Positions 9,250 through 17,908 of a DNA stretch of 64,000 bases are shown piece by piece; within the stretch, counting starts at the first letter, position 1, and each line of letters starts with the position of its first letter. The stretch is from Virgibacillus phasianinus (GTDB lineage Bacteria > Bacillota > Bacilli > Bacillales > Amphibacillaceae). The translations under genes and the position numbers were made by a program. The notes beneath the pieces are model-generated. The model ran no database searches, was not told where the DNA came from, and worked only from the letters and a program-made list of their open reading frames with translations. The stretch is taken from contig NZ_CP022315.1 in the NCBI RefSeq assembly GCF_002216775.1, positions 62,001 to 126,000 of the forward strand. The letters run 5' to 3'.

Positions 9250-9735
9250 ATGAATGTATTAGTTAACCAGTATGACTTAATTCGTCTGACAAGGGAGAAA
9301 TTGTTTCAGTACTGCGAAACATTATCCATAGAAGACTATACACATGAGCATGACAATTTCGGATGGGGCTCAATCCGAAACCTGCATGTACACGTCGCGG
9401 AATGTTATCAATCGTGGCTTGCAAACTTTGGTCTCAAAAAAGGACTGACACTGGTGACTCCTGAGCTAGTTCGTGATGTGCAGGATATGCGCCGCATTTT
9501 TGAAAAAGTGGACAAGCTAGTTTACGAGTTTCTTGAAAAGTTTGATGGTCAGTGGGATCTCGGCATTACCGGGCCTGTTTCCTGGCAGGACGAAGAAGAG
9601 GAATTAACAACCCTTTGGCTCTATACACATGTCATCACACATGAGTTTCATCACAAAGGCCAAATTGTCTCCATGAGCCGGCAATTGGGCTATACGCCGG
9701 ATGATACCGATCTTATCGAGCCGGGGCATCTATAA
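9250..9735 (+). CDS. DinB family putative metal-dependent protein
   Basis: The 161-residue protein fits the DinB/YfiT four-helix bundle family. Likely metal-binding histidines are in NLHVHVAECYQSW near residue 42 and in the late motif HVITHEFHHKGQI near residue 137. DinB-like proteins often act as thiol-dependent transferases or are damage-induced with unknown substrates. The start ATG at 9250 has GGGAGGG upstream. It follows the VOC gene closely, and a short terminator hairpin at 9739-9761 comes after the stop. Confidence 0.85.
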   Translation: MNVLVNQYDLIRLTREKLFQYCETLSIEDYTHEHDNFGWGSIRNLHVHVAECYQSWLANFGLKKGLTLVTPELVRDVQDMRRIFEKVDKLVYEFLEKFDGQWDLGITGPVSWQDEEEELTTLWLYTHVITHEFHHKGQIVSMSRQLGYTPDDTDLIEPGHL

Positions 9736-9738
9736 AGT

Positions 9739-9770
9739 GAGCCTGGATTAACTCCCAGGCTCTTTCCCTT
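9739..9770 (+). terminator. Rho-independent terminator
   Basis: Arms GAGCCTGG and CCAGGCTC (9739-9761) are followed by a TTTCCCTT stretch, just after the DinB-like gene. Confidence 0.75.
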
Positions 9771-9920
9771 CATATAAAGAAACAGTATAATCAGAAGACC
9801 TTCTCAGTTCCGCTAAACCTAGTATATACTCACTATTTTCAACAATAATGCTCGGGTAAAGATGGAAAGTAAAAAATGGGAAGGAAAAAATTAAGCCTAA
9901 TCAAAATAAACTTTACAAAA

Positions 9921-10937
9921 TCATACCCACTTCTCTATCAACTTCGTCACATCAAAAGACCCGGATTCCTTATTCGAAGCCACAACAAGCTTAATATTCT
10001 GATCCGGGTAAACGGATGAACGGAAATTGACGCCAGGATCATAACCCATCACATGGTATTTAAAAATACGATCATTCCGTTTGTTTATCCATACCCCATA
10101 ACCGTAGTAAACATCGTTTTTTACCATAATCTGAGGACTTAACAAAGCATCCGTATATTTTTTACTTAACAGCTGATGGCTGAACAGATCTTCCCATAAT
10201 TTCAACATATCTGGGGCCGTAATAAAAGCTCCGCCATCAGGCCCTCCCTTAATCGGTATTGAAAATTGATTGGTTCTCCACGTTCCATCCTCTTTATCGA
10301 TATATCCATTCGCTGTGTTTTCCGGAAGCCCGTCAAGTGAAAAATACCCAGAATTGTACATGCCACACTCTCGAAATATCGCTGACTCAACATAATCGGT
10401 AAAGCTGCGCCCCGTACATTGTTCAATAATTAGCCCTAATACAATATATCCGGCATTATTGTAATGAAACTTTTCCCCAGCCTGAAACATCCTATCTTTA
10501 TCCTGAAACATTGGCAAAAAGTCCGTCGTCTTTTTCAATAGATAGCTAGGCTGGTTTTTCCAGAGCTCTTCAAAATCATCCATTTCTTCCTCATCAAAAT
10601 AATCTGCAATGCCAGAGCTATGTGTTAAAAGATGATGAATGGTTACTGACTCATCTAAATTTGGAAAATCTATAGTTAGGCAGTCTTTCAGGCGTGTGTG
10701 AAAAGAAAGCCTTCCCTGTTCTACTAGCTGACAAATTGCTATAGCCGTGAACAATTTACAGCCGGATGCAACCCCAAACCTCGTATCCACGTTATTTGCA
10801 ATCCGCTCTGCCCTGTTTGCATAACCATATGCCGATTGATGAATGACATTGTTTCCCTTTTTCATGTATACAGTTCCTGAAAAGTCGGTGTCCATCGCAG
10901 CATTTTCTATCGCGTGATCCATTTTACCTTTGTGCAT
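9921..10937 (-). CDS. Serine hydrolase of the beta-lactamase (class C/PBP-like) family
   Basis: The 338-residue protein has the SxxK motif (SGCKLF, near residue 59) that carries the nucleophile and the YxN motif (YNNAGY, near residue 147) of the Pfam beta-lactamase family. There is no signal peptide, so it is probably cytoplasmic and more likely an esterase or peptidase than an antibiotic-resistance enzyme. The ATG at 10937 lies inside the last codons of the upstream GNAT reading frame (14-base overlap), with GGAAGGTGG before it. The expression link to the broken GNAT gene is therefore notable. Confidence 0.85.
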   Translation of the reverse strand: MHKGKMDHAIENAAMDTDFSGTVYMKKGNNVIHQSAYGYANRAERIANNVDTRFGVASGCKLFTAIAICQLVEQGRLSFHTRLKDCLTIDFPNLDESVTIHHLLTHSSGIADYFDEEEMDDFEELWKNQPSYLLKKTTDFLPMFQDKDRMFQAGEKFHYNNAGYIVLGLIIEQCTGRSFTDYVESAIFRECGMYNSGYFSLDGLPENTANGYIDKEDGTWRTNQFSIPIKGGPDGGAFITAPDMLKLWEDLFSHQLLSKKYTDALLSPQIMVKNDVYYGYGVWINKRNDRIFKYHVMGYDPGVNFRSSVYPDQNIKLVVASNKESGSFDVTKLIEKWV

Positions 10938-11492
10938 CTTGCCCCACCTTCCTGAATTCTTTGCGCAATACCCCCATCAATATGGAATCGTGGAACTTCC
11001 CGTCATAAAACAGCTCATCCCGGATGACTCCTTCTTCTTGAAATCCCAGTTTTTTGTATGCTTTAATGGCCCGAGCGTTGTACTCAAACACATCCAGTCC
11101 AATCCTGTGCAAATTTAAAATGCCAAACCCGAATTCCAGTAGTAAGGACATCGCCTCCGTCCCGAATCCATCCCCCAGCAATCCTGATCAAATATTGATA
11201 TTCTGACTACGGATCGTTGATTTTGATGGTCGATATCAAGCATTGCTATATCCCCAATCGGCCGGTTGTTTTCCTGCAAACAAATAAGCAAATCGATTCT
11301 GTTTGGATTTGCCGAGATTTTATCAAACCAGCTTTGAACGCCAGAGCGACTGAATACAGCCTGTGTTCCCGTCAATCTTCTTCCCTCTTTATCCCAAAGC
11401 GCCTTCGTATAAAACAAATCCAAATCATCATTTTCAAGGGGTCTAAGATATACCCTTTCACCCGTTAAAAACTTTGTTACATGTTGTTCCAC
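10924..11492 (-). pseudogene. GNAT N-acetyltransferase (RimJ/RimL type) broken by a one-base frameshift
   Basis: Two overlapping minus-strand frames together make one GNAT protein of about 189 residues. The first (from 11492, starting MEQHVTKFLTGERVYLRPL) carries the N-terminal half to ISIFDQDCWG. The second, to 10924, continues with DGFGTEAMSLLLEFGFGILNLHRI, which contains the acetyl-CoA-binding region. The break lies in a run of five G at about 11172-11176; one more G would restore the frame. It is either a recent pseudogene or a homopolymer sequencing error. The stop overlaps the serine hydrolase start. Confidence 0.8.
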
Positions 11493-11639
11493 TAATTTTC
11501 AGCTCCATTCCAACTTGTTAGTTTAAATATTAGCGGATTTACCAGGTTTTTGATATGGGGAAAATAATTAAGAATCAACATTGCCCTAGGGTGTAAAAAA
11601 ACTGATCATCCCATGATAAAGATGACCAGTGCGTCGAAA

Positions 11640-11900
11640 CTATTTTTTAACGTATACAATTTTTTTAACAGTCTCCGGTGAAAGAAAATAATCGTCGGCT
11701 AATTGACCAATCGTTTTGCCCCTTTTGAAGTCGTCCTTCATAGATGCATTTCGTTCATCAATTGCCTTCCTTCCACCAGAACGGGTGCCCCACTTCTGAT
11801 AATGCTTTTTCGGAATGTACAAGGTTTCCCCATCAACATATTTTTGAAGTTCTTTAATCAATTCTTCCGGTAAAATATTTATTGCTTTTACATAGCTCAT
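11640..11900 (-). CDS. CD3324 family protein (Mor-like helix-turn-helix)
   Basis: The 86-residue protein begins MSYVKAINILPEELIKELQKYVDGE and contains YIPKKHYQKWG and a C-terminal helix-turn-helix (KTIGQLADDYFLSPETVKKIV). This is the pattern of the CD3324 family, related to the Mor/C DNA-binding proteins. A regulatory role is inferred. I start it at the ATG at 11900 with AAGGGG upstream because family members begin MSYVKA; a nine-residue extension is possible. It is monocistronic. Confidence 0.8.
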   Translation of the reverse strand: MSYVKAINILPEELIKELQKYVDGETLYIPKKHYQKWGTRSGGRKAIDERNASMKDDFKRGKTIGQLADDYFLSPETVKKIVYVKK

Positions 11901-12105
11901 TTCTGCCAGCCCCTTATTATATTTCAACTATCAATAAGGTGCAAAGCCACTATACTAGAAATGATGTCGTTTTGCTCAGGCGATAGAATCATCCTAAACC
12001 ACCCCATGCAAAGTATCGCCCCCAGTAACAGGCTTTGCATGAGATGCTGCCGATTTGGCATATGAAATAATACGTTTCATACCGTTTCTCAGCTCCTTTC
12101 TTTTT

Positions 12106-12180
12106 TTCAAGGCTGTTTTCTAAAAGATTGTTGCATTTGAAACATAACATATAACAGCGACATAACAGCAACCTGATTTC
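12106..12180 (+). repeat. Dispersed GGCTGTTTTCTAAAAGATT repeat, copy 2
   Basis: The words AAGGCTGTTTTCTAAAAGATT recur with variations near 1516 and 41144. A tail with ACATAACA words leads into a palindromic element that starts at 12181. No ORF. Confidence 0.45.
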
Positions 12181-12627
12181 CGCTGCGGGTAGTCGCTTTC
12201 CGCGGGCGGCTGGTGAGCCTCCTTGTGCTTGTCGTGTTACAAGTAAATTCAGTGTCGCTGCACTCCTCGCAGAAAAATTGCTGTCGCACAAGGTCACTGA
12301 AAAAGGTAAATAAAGTACTAAATATGTGGATCTATCATCGTATCTTGAATATACGTCGCTTTCCGCGGGCGAGTGACGAGCCTCCTTGCCCCGGCAAGGG
12401 GTAGCCGACGTTGCCCGCAAAGGGCGGTTTTAGTCGGGCTTCATTAACTGCCGTCCTCCGGGGTCTCGCCGATCTCTCACTTCCCGCAGGAGTCTCCGTA
12501 TATTCAAGATGCTAGGTAAAGGTGAAAAGCTAAATTTGTAAAATCCACCACTTTTTCAGTGGCCTTCTGACGTCCTCCGGGGTCTCACCTATGCCTATCA
12601 ATACCGAAGGAGTCGACTACCCGCAGC
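12181..12627. repeat. Palindromic element with CGCTGCGGGTAGTCG arms, interrupted by a 220-type element
   Basis: The left arm GCTGCGGGTAGTCG (12183-12196) is the exact complement of the right arm CGACTACCCGCAGC (12614-12627). Between them are an extra TTGTGC...GCACAAG hairpin module (about 12221-12290) and a complete TIR element (12291-12567). A second fragment of this arm family is to the right of the element at 59391. No coding potential beyond chance ORFs. Confidence 0.75.
12291..12567 (+). mobile_element. MITE-like palindromic element, copy A (277 bp)
   Basis: The ends AAGGTCACTGAAAAAG and the inverse of CTTTTTCAGTGGCCTTC form terminal inverted repeats. Inside, TATCTTGAATATAC (12344) pairs with GTATATTCAAGATG (12499). 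Compared with the 220-bp copies at 29772 and 48135 it contains an extra module of about 57 bases (CCCCGGCAAGGGGTAGCCG and following, about 12379-12445). It has no ORF of note. No clean target duplication is visible because it is inserted in another palindrome. Confidence 0.8.
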
Positions 12628-12690
12628 TCCAATCACTGAAAAGTGCGAGATGAATGACATAGTTTACCCGCTATTACAATAGTTGTTTAG

Positions 12691-12812
12691 AGCGGAGGAC
12701 CGTTGACTCCTGCTTAGAACAGCATGAGTCTGAAGACCCCGCAGAGTGAGTTGATAATGAAGCCGTTCCCGCTAAAAAGCAACGGTCCGCAGTGGAAAAT
12801 AACCTACCGCAT
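12691..12812 (+). repeat. Palindromic element with GGACCGTT/AACGGTCC arms, copy 1
   Basis: GCGGAGGACCGTTGACTCCT starts the element and AACGGTCCGCAGTGGAAAA ends it. The sequence GCTTAGAACAGC and the words GAAGACCCCGC are shared with copies at 27715 and 48485. The copy at 48485 carries the extra CCCCTTGCCGGGGCAAGG module. Non-coding. Confidence 0.7.
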
Positions 12813-12877
12813 ACGTCATGAGGTGCTATTAGCTACTAACTATGCGAAAACAGCTTTTCAAAAAACCCGACAAACTT

Positions 12878-13495
12878 CTAATCCACAATCGTCGCCATAT
12901 CCGGATTTCGCTTATATTCAAAAAGCATTCTAATTTGCGTCTCCGTATTTCGCTTAGTAGAAAGCTTTGGCAAATTGGTTTCAGCGAAAAACTCCACACC
13001 GTTTGTTTCCATTCCGCTGCTTGCCTCTCCGCCAACTATTTCGCAGTGAACGAACAATTTATAATAATCATAAGGTAGTGGCGGATGGCCATGTTTATTC
13101 GTATCCAATAAGGCAATCAGCTTTTTATATGCAGCATCATAGCCGGATTCCTCTTTTATTTCTTTTACAATATTTTCGGCAGGCGACAAACCAATATCAC
13201 AAAATCCCCCAGGTAAGGACCAGCGATCATCCACCTTTTCCCTGACCATCAATAGTTTATCATCTTTAAAAACAGCCCCGCGTACATCAACCTTGGGCGT
13301 TTGATATCCCGTTTCATTTGTGAATAGCTCCTCAACCTTTTCCATTTCAAGTCCCGTATACCCCTCCATAATTTCCACACTAATAGCGCGCAGTTCCTCG
13401 TATCGCTCTATATCATATACATCCTTCGAAAATGCTAACCCAGCTTGAGACAAAGACTGAATCCGTTTTTCCCATTCCAGCCATTGATAACTCAT
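12878..13495 (-). CDS. NUDIX hydrolase with N-terminal NUDIX_N domain
   Basis: The 205-residue protein starts with the helical NUDIX_N domain (SYQWLEWEKRIQSLSQAGL, residues 2-60). A Nudix fold follows with the catalytic box GGFCDIGLSPAENIVKEIKEESG near residue 101, in which the usual REUXEE reads KEIKEE, a conservative Arg-to-Lys change. Members hydrolyse ADP-ribose or other nucleoside diphosphate derivatives. The start has AGGTG upstream. It stands alone upstream of the repeat-rich gap. Confidence 0.88.
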   Translation of the reverse strand: MSYQWLEWEKRIQSLSQAGLAFSKDVYDIERYEELRAISVEIMEGYTGLEMEKVEELFTNETGYQTPKVDVRGAVFKDDKLLMVREKVDDRWSLPGGFCDIGLSPAENIVKEIKEESGYDAAYKKLIALLDTNKHGHPPLPYDYYKLFVHCEIVGGEASSGMETNGVEFFAETNLPKLSTKRNTETQIRMLFEYKRNPDMATIVD

Positions 13496-13527
13496 TTAAA
13501 ACACCTAATTTCCTAGAGTATTAAAAC

Positions 13528-13719
13528 CTATCTGAAATTCCTTGGTTTCTCTGCATAGCTTTCCGCAATAAAACCACAATTCGTACAAATCCGATGTATT
13601 ATATTTGAACCTAAGTTGAAACGACCCGAGCTCATTTTTGCATAACCTTTTTGCTTTCCAATTCCAAAATCCCTGCCGCCACATTTGGGGCATTCGATTT
13701 CACCCTTTATTCTGTTCAT
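13528..13719 (-). CDS. Small zinc-ribbon protein
   Basis: The 63-residue protein has two CxxC pairs, CPKCGG near residue 10 and CTNCG near residue 45, separated by a basic stretch. This is a single zinc ribbon of the kind that binds nucleic acid or protein. Function unknown. The ATG at 13719 is preceded by GAGGGGGTG. It lies only 13 bases after the LTA-synthase-like gene, so it may be the last gene of that operon. Confidence 0.75.
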   Translation of the reverse strand: MNRIKGEIECPKCGGRDFGIGKQKGYAKMSSGRFNLGSNIIHRICTNCGFIAESYAEKPRNFR

Positions 13720-13732
13720 CAACTACACCCCC

Positions 13733-15574
13733 TCAATCAATAAACCGCAGTAAATCTCCAAGTATAATATTGTCGGACAGCTCTAATTGCTTTCGGGCTG
13801 TATCTAAATAGGGGGCGCAGTTACCATAACCCACTGCTTTCCTGGAACTCCTGTCATAGCAGACGTTATTCAAATACGCATAATCCTTGCTGATCATACC
13901 TCCATCCCGCAGTACGACTGGCTTATCACTATCTCTTGTAAACAGACTTTGACTAAACGCCATTTGATTTTCGGTTGAAATCCCTAATAGGTGAAGCAAT
14001 GTGGCCCGAATATCGACTTCCCCGCCAATTTTATTGATTGTCCTGCCATCTTGGCCAGGGATATGTATAATCAAGGGAACCTGCTGTAATTCCAGGTGGT
14101 TCAGCGGTGTTTCTTCTTGCCCAAGTAATTCATGAACACCCGCTTCATATTTTTTTGAAATTCCATAATGATCACCATAGATAACAAATATAGTGTCCTT
14201 ATACATGTTCTGTTCCTTCATTAACTGGAAGAATCGCTTTATTGCCTGATCTTCGTATCGGACAGTCGTGACGTACCGATTCACAACGTCTACCTCCGTA
14301 TTGGCCGGTTCAATGGTGCGGTCCGCTTCATCTATCAAAAAAGGAAAATGATTTGATAACGTAATGAACTTTGCCATAAACGGTTCAGGTAACTCTGTAA
14401 GATTTTCCATTGATTGCTCAAAGAAAGGAATATCCTTAATTCCATAGTTAATTGAGTTTTCCTTTGTTACGTCGTAATATTTTTTTGAAAAGAAATGATC
14501 ATAGCCTAGGTTCTCGTACATCTGTGCCCGATTCCAAAAATCTCGGTCATTGCCATGGAATGAAGCCGTTGTGTAGCCGCCATTTTCCTTTAAAAGATAT
14601 TCGAGTGATTCAAATGTATTTTCAGGGCGCCGGACGAAAACAGAACCACTTGGCAGCGGGTACAATCCCGTATCAATCATAAACTCCGCGTCTGACGTTT
14701 TACCTTGAGCGGTTTGGTCATAGATATTGGAAAAATAAAAACTTTTCTTAATCAAATCATTGAGAAATGGTGTTATTTCTTCCCCGTTTACCTTTTGATT
14801 AATGACAAAATTCTGCGTGGACTCCAGGCTAATCAAGACGACATTTTTCCCTTTTGCCAGCCCAAATAAGTCCGTCTGTTCATGTGGCTTACTTTGAATA
14901 TATTCGCTAACATTTCCGGCATCCGACTTATCCGATAATGCCTTTTCAATCGGCGCCTTTATGCCATATCCAATATTTACGAGCTGATAATTGTACAGAC
15001 CAAGCGACTCGACAAGCTGTTCGCGATCATACCCTGTTTTAAGCAAATGCGGGTATTGGAAAACTCCAATGCAAAAGGTAAGCACAATTAAACTAATACT
15101 TGTGGCTAAATATTTTTTTCGAGCTGGTTTGTTAATTTGCTTCCTTCTTTTTTTCATGGAATAGACCAGATAACCCACAACAAAGATATCGATAAACAAC
15201 AGAATATCGAAGGGCGAAAGCAACTCAAGTGTGCTTGGCCCTAGACCGCCAACATTGTTCAGTTGAAACAATACAGAGACCGTTACAAAATCGATATAAA
15301 AACGAAAGTACAGTAAATTGGCGTACAGCAGCCCGGTAATCAGGATGTCAATCACGATTAGACTGATTGGATGAACCCGCTTGCCAAACAAAAAGCTGAT
15401 GCCAATAAACAACATTAACGTACCTATTGGACTAATGATGAGCAATAGGATATCCATGAAAGAGACAATTGTTAAGTCAAAACAGAAGTAAGTAACAATC
15501 ACTGTTTTCAGCCATAGTAAAATGACCGTTGTAGCGATTAAATGATTCGATAAATAGGCCGTTAGCTTTTTCAT
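13733..15574 (-). CDS. LTA synthase family membrane phosphotransferase (sulfatase fold)
   Basis: The 613-residue protein has about five N-terminal membrane segments (residues 10-175) and an extracellular sulfatase-fold domain. The candidate nucleophile threonine lies in QGKTSDAEF near residue 291, ISLESTQNFV holds an early metal-binding acid, and YGDHYG is near residue 470. LtaS enzymes move glycerol phosphate from phosphatidylglycerol to a growing chain. Its ATG overlaps the stop of the aminotransferase fusion by four bases (ATGA), and the PlsY homologue precedes that. The operon suggests it acts on an unusual acceptor or donor rather than being the main LtaS; this is inference. Confidence 0.9.
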   Translation of the reverse strand: MKKLTAYLSNHLIATTVILLWLKTVIVTYFCFDLTIVSFMDILLLIISPIGTLMLFIGISFLFGKRVHPISLIVIDILITGLLYANLLYFRFYIDFVTVSVLFQLNNVGGLGPSTLELLSPFDILLFIDIFVVGYLVYSMKKRRKQINKPARKKYLATSISLIVLTFCIGVFQYPHLLKTGYDREQLVESLGLYNYQLVNIGYGIKAPIEKALSDKSDAGNVSEYIQSKPHEQTDLFGLAKGKNVVLISLESTQNFVINQKVNGEEITPFLNDLIKKSFYFSNIYDQTAQGKTSDAEFMIDTGLYPLPSGSVFVRRPENTFESLEYLLKENGGYTTASFHGNDRDFWNRAQMYENLGYDHFFSKKYYDVTKENSINYGIKDIPFFEQSMENLTELPEPFMAKFITLSNHFPFLIDEADRTIEPANTEVDVVNRYVTTVRYEDQAIKRFFQLMKEQNMYKDTIFVIYGDHYGISKKYEAGVHELLGQEETPLNHLELQQVPLIIHIPGQDGRTINKIGGEVDIRATLLHLLGISTENQMAFSQSLFTRDSDKPVVLRDGGMISKDYAYLNNVCYDRSSRKAVGYGNCAPYLDTARKQLELSDNIILGDLLRFID

Positions 15575-17181
15575 GTATTCATTTCCTTTTCCTTATGCAA
15601 CTGATTAAACAGCTTCGTAATCAGTTGAATCGCTTTATTGGCACTCGGCTGATTCTGTTCTCCCATCAGTGCAACCTGAAACCAGTTTCTTTTCAGTAAA
15701 TAGGCGCTCTCATAGCTTGTATATACACCAGCCGATTTTAACCGGTCTCCGAATACCCTGGAATCTATTTCTTCTGGTAACTGAACGGTAATGATTCCCG
15801 GTGAATAATTATTGCCCCGAAGAACATCCATTCCCGCTTCCATGAAGGTATGACATATTTCCTCAGCAAGACTTTCCCTAGTCGGCTGCGGATTACTTAA
15901 TGCAGCCTGCAGGGCCATCAAGCCGTTTGAAGAATGGGTATACGGAACACTATCGTATACCTGATATGTCCCAATATCCAGGTAGTTCGGAACCTGCGCA
16001 TTTGGCATCATACTTTCCTGATGGAATACCAACGCAAGCCCTGGATAGGATGCAAGTCCCTTTCCACTGACCGCAGTTGCCAAATACACATCCGACAAAT
16101 CAACTGGAAGCACGCCAATCGAACTGCAGGCATCCAAGCAAAGATGCACTTGGTACTTCTGACAAACCTCCGTCAATTGCTTTAACGGGCTAACATATCC
16201 CGTTGATGTTTCGCAATGAACGGCCCAAAGCCATCTGATATCAGGATCATCTTTTAAAGCACGGTCAACTTCCTCAATTGAAATGGATGTGTTCCAAGGA
16301 TTATGCACCATTGCAAAGGATAGATTCCATCTCCTGCCATGATCCTTTAAGCGCTCGCCAAACTCACCATTAGCCAAAATTAACCCCCTGCCAGGAAGCG
16401 ACGACAAGTGCGCGGCAACCATATCATTAGCAAGCGTTCCAGTTCCTACAGCTAGTTCAACATGATTGGCGTTCACTAGCTTACCTAACTTGCTTTGGAT
16501 GTCACGGACTACATTCAATAATGTAGTTGACCGGTGTGAGATTGCTGGTTTTTGCCATGCTTCCCTTACCTTTTTTGTTACCTCAACCGGGCCTGGTAGA
16601 AAGTTATGATAAAAAGGTTTTTCTTTTCGCTTCAGCAGCCTTTGAAAAACCCTTGAAGCCAGCTCAAAATTTTTCTTCGTTAAGTACATTGGCTGATATG
16701 GCGCTTCCTTTGTGCCAACAAGCGGGCCAAAATGCAGAAAGCCAAGATGTTTATACAGCTTAGCCTGCCTGGTCGTTCCAGAAATCAGGGCCATCGTGTA
16801 TCCTTTTTCCAAGCAGTAGGACACCAATTGCTCACACAACCCGTAGAAAACCCGTCCACCACGAAAGGCCTCTTTCACCGACAATAACCGTACTTCGCAT
16901 GGTACAGCGTTTTCCGGTAAATAACTGTCCAGATTTTCAAGCTTTTGATCCAGTGAAAATGGCCGATGCCCCCTGACAGCAATCATGCCGATTACTTCTT
17001 CATTTCTTTTTGCGACGATATATGTATTTTCATCATTAAAGCGATCAATTAATTTTCCTGTTTTATTCGCGTGATGCTGTGGAATTTCCTTTACAAACGT
17101 TTGGTAATTTAAACTGTGTATTTGTTCAAGTTCCTCCACGTCATCTGCTATTTTGTATAAGATTGATGTAGTATGTTTCAC
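15571..17181 (-). CDS. Fusion of a GNAT acyltransferase domain and a class V PLP-dependent aminotransferase
   Basis: The 536-residue protein has two parts. Residues 1-185 form a GNAT domain (IGMIAVRGHRPFSL, then VKEAFRGGRVFYGLC and ISGTTRQAKLYKHLGF); its YQTFVKE and NDENTYIVAKR words recall LuxI/FeeM-like N-acyl synthases, which use acyl carrier protein. Residues 195-530 form a class V aminotransferase like those for 2-aminoethylphosphonate or alanine-glyoxylate, with the PLP lysine in SGKGLASYPG near residue 373. I chose the GTG at 17181 (AGAGGG upstream), one base after the plsY stop. A product in which an amine is made and then acylated is plausible but unproven. Confidence 0.85.
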   Translation of the reverse strand: MKHTTSILYKIADDVEELEQIHSLNYQTFVKEIPQHHANKTGKLIDRFNDENTYIVAKRNEEVIGMIAVRGHRPFSLDQKLENLDSYLPENAVPCEVRLLSVKEAFRGGRVFYGLCEQLVSYCLEKGYTMALISGTTRQAKLYKHLGFLHFGPLVGTKEAPYQPMYLTKKNFELASRVFQRLLKRKEKPFYHNFLPGPVEVTKKVREAWQKPAISHRSTTLLNVVRDIQSKLGKLVNANHVELAVGTGTLANDMVAAHLSSLPGRGLILANGEFGERLKDHGRRWNLSFAMVHNPWNTSISIEEVDRALKDDPDIRWLWAVHCETSTGYVSPLKQLTEVCQKYQVHLCLDACSSIGVLPVDLSDVYLATAVSGKGLASYPGLALVFHQESMMPNAQVPNYLDIGTYQVYDSVPYTHSSNGLMALQAALSNPQPTRESLAEEICHTFMEAGMDVLRGNNYSPGIITVQLPEEIDSRVFGDRLKSAGVYTSYESAYLLKRNWFQVALMGEQNQPSANKAIQLITKLFNQLHKEKEMNT

Positions 17182-17182
17182 G

Positions 17183-17728
17183 TTAACCCTCTTTTCTATG
17201 CACGAATATAACAATTACCAGCATCAACAAAAATAATCCCGCAAAGATAGGTTCAGATAGGATTATTAGTGTAATTGGAATCGTGGCAAGCGCAATTAAA
17301 CCTGCTATTGTAAAACTCCGCTTAAACTGCAAAACAATTAACAGCGTTAAACCAACTACAACAAGCGTTAGCGGAGCAAGCACTAGAGCAACCGCCAAAT
17401 ACACAACCACACCTTTGCCCCCGCGAAATTGCAGTTGAACCGGCCAAATATGGCCGATTAACACAGCAAGTGCCATGCACCCTAATAAGACCCCGGTAAC
17501 ATTTATTAAATAGGCCGCAATTGCCAATGGGATGATTGTTTTTAACGCATCGATAATAACCGTATAAATAAATGCAGAACGGCCAAACACCCTGCCCGCA
17601 TTTCTAGCCCCAGCATTTGAACTTCCAAGTTCCCTAATATCCTGATTTGCGACAACCGTTCCAAGATAATAGGCACCATTCAAGCACCCGCACAGATAGG
17701 ATACGACGATAAAAACAAATGTCAACAT
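17183..17728 (-). CDS. PlsY-family glycerol-3-phosphate acyltransferase
   Basis: The 181-residue membrane protein shows the PlsY signature motifs: GSSNAGARNAGRVFG near residue 36 and GGKGVVVYLAV near residue 103, with about five hydrophobic segments. PlsY moves an acyl group from acyl phosphate to glycerol 3-phosphate. Because it is the first gene of a tight operon with a GNAT-aminotransferase fusion and an LtaS-like enzyme, and not in a housekeeping setting, it is probably a paralogue with a special acceptor. That is inference. Confidence 0.88.
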   Translation of the reverse strand: MLTFVFIVVSYLCGCLNGAYYLGTVVANQDIRELGSSNAGARNAGRVFGRSAFIYTVIIDALKTIIPLAIAAYLINVTGVLLGCMALAVLIGHIWPVQLQFRGGKGVVVYLAVALVLAPLTLVVVGLTLLIVLQFKRSFTIAGLIALATIPITLIILSEPIFAGLFLLMLVIVIFVHRKEG

Positions 17729-17820
17729 AGTCCCACCCCTTAGTAATTCTATTTGTATATTCTTACAATATTATCAATCTAACAAATTATAACACTGACT
17801 TAAAAAATTTTAAACGAACA

Positions 17821-17856
17821 AAAGGACCCTTTACCGCCGGAGACGGAAAAGGATCC
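17821..17856 (-). terminator. Terminator of the flavin reductase gene
   Basis: AGGACCCTTT and AAAGGATCCT arms with an inner CCG/CGG pair lie downstream of the minus-strand flavin reductase gene. The minus-strand T-tract is short (TTTGTT), so efficiency is uncertain. Confidence 0.6.
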
Positions 17857-17908
17857 TGTATTTCATCAAAAATATTTCTAACACAAACGCGCCGAGCTTT
17901 TCTAATTT

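Noticed and set aside
9921-10937. Antibiotic-resistance beta-lactamase
   Set aside because: It has no signal peptide and belongs to the broad esterase/peptidase-like group of the family.
12107-12289. Short frames in the palindromic repeats (also 27924-28115, 48064-48303 and 59434-59619)
   Set aside because: They are read from GC-rich repeat cores in several places and strands, have no ribosome sites, and the same DNA is present in inverted orientation elsewhere.
15571-17181. Phosphonate biosynthesis cluster
   Set aside because: The aminotransferase is of the AEP type, but no PEP mutase or phosphonopyruvate decarboxylase gene is nearby.
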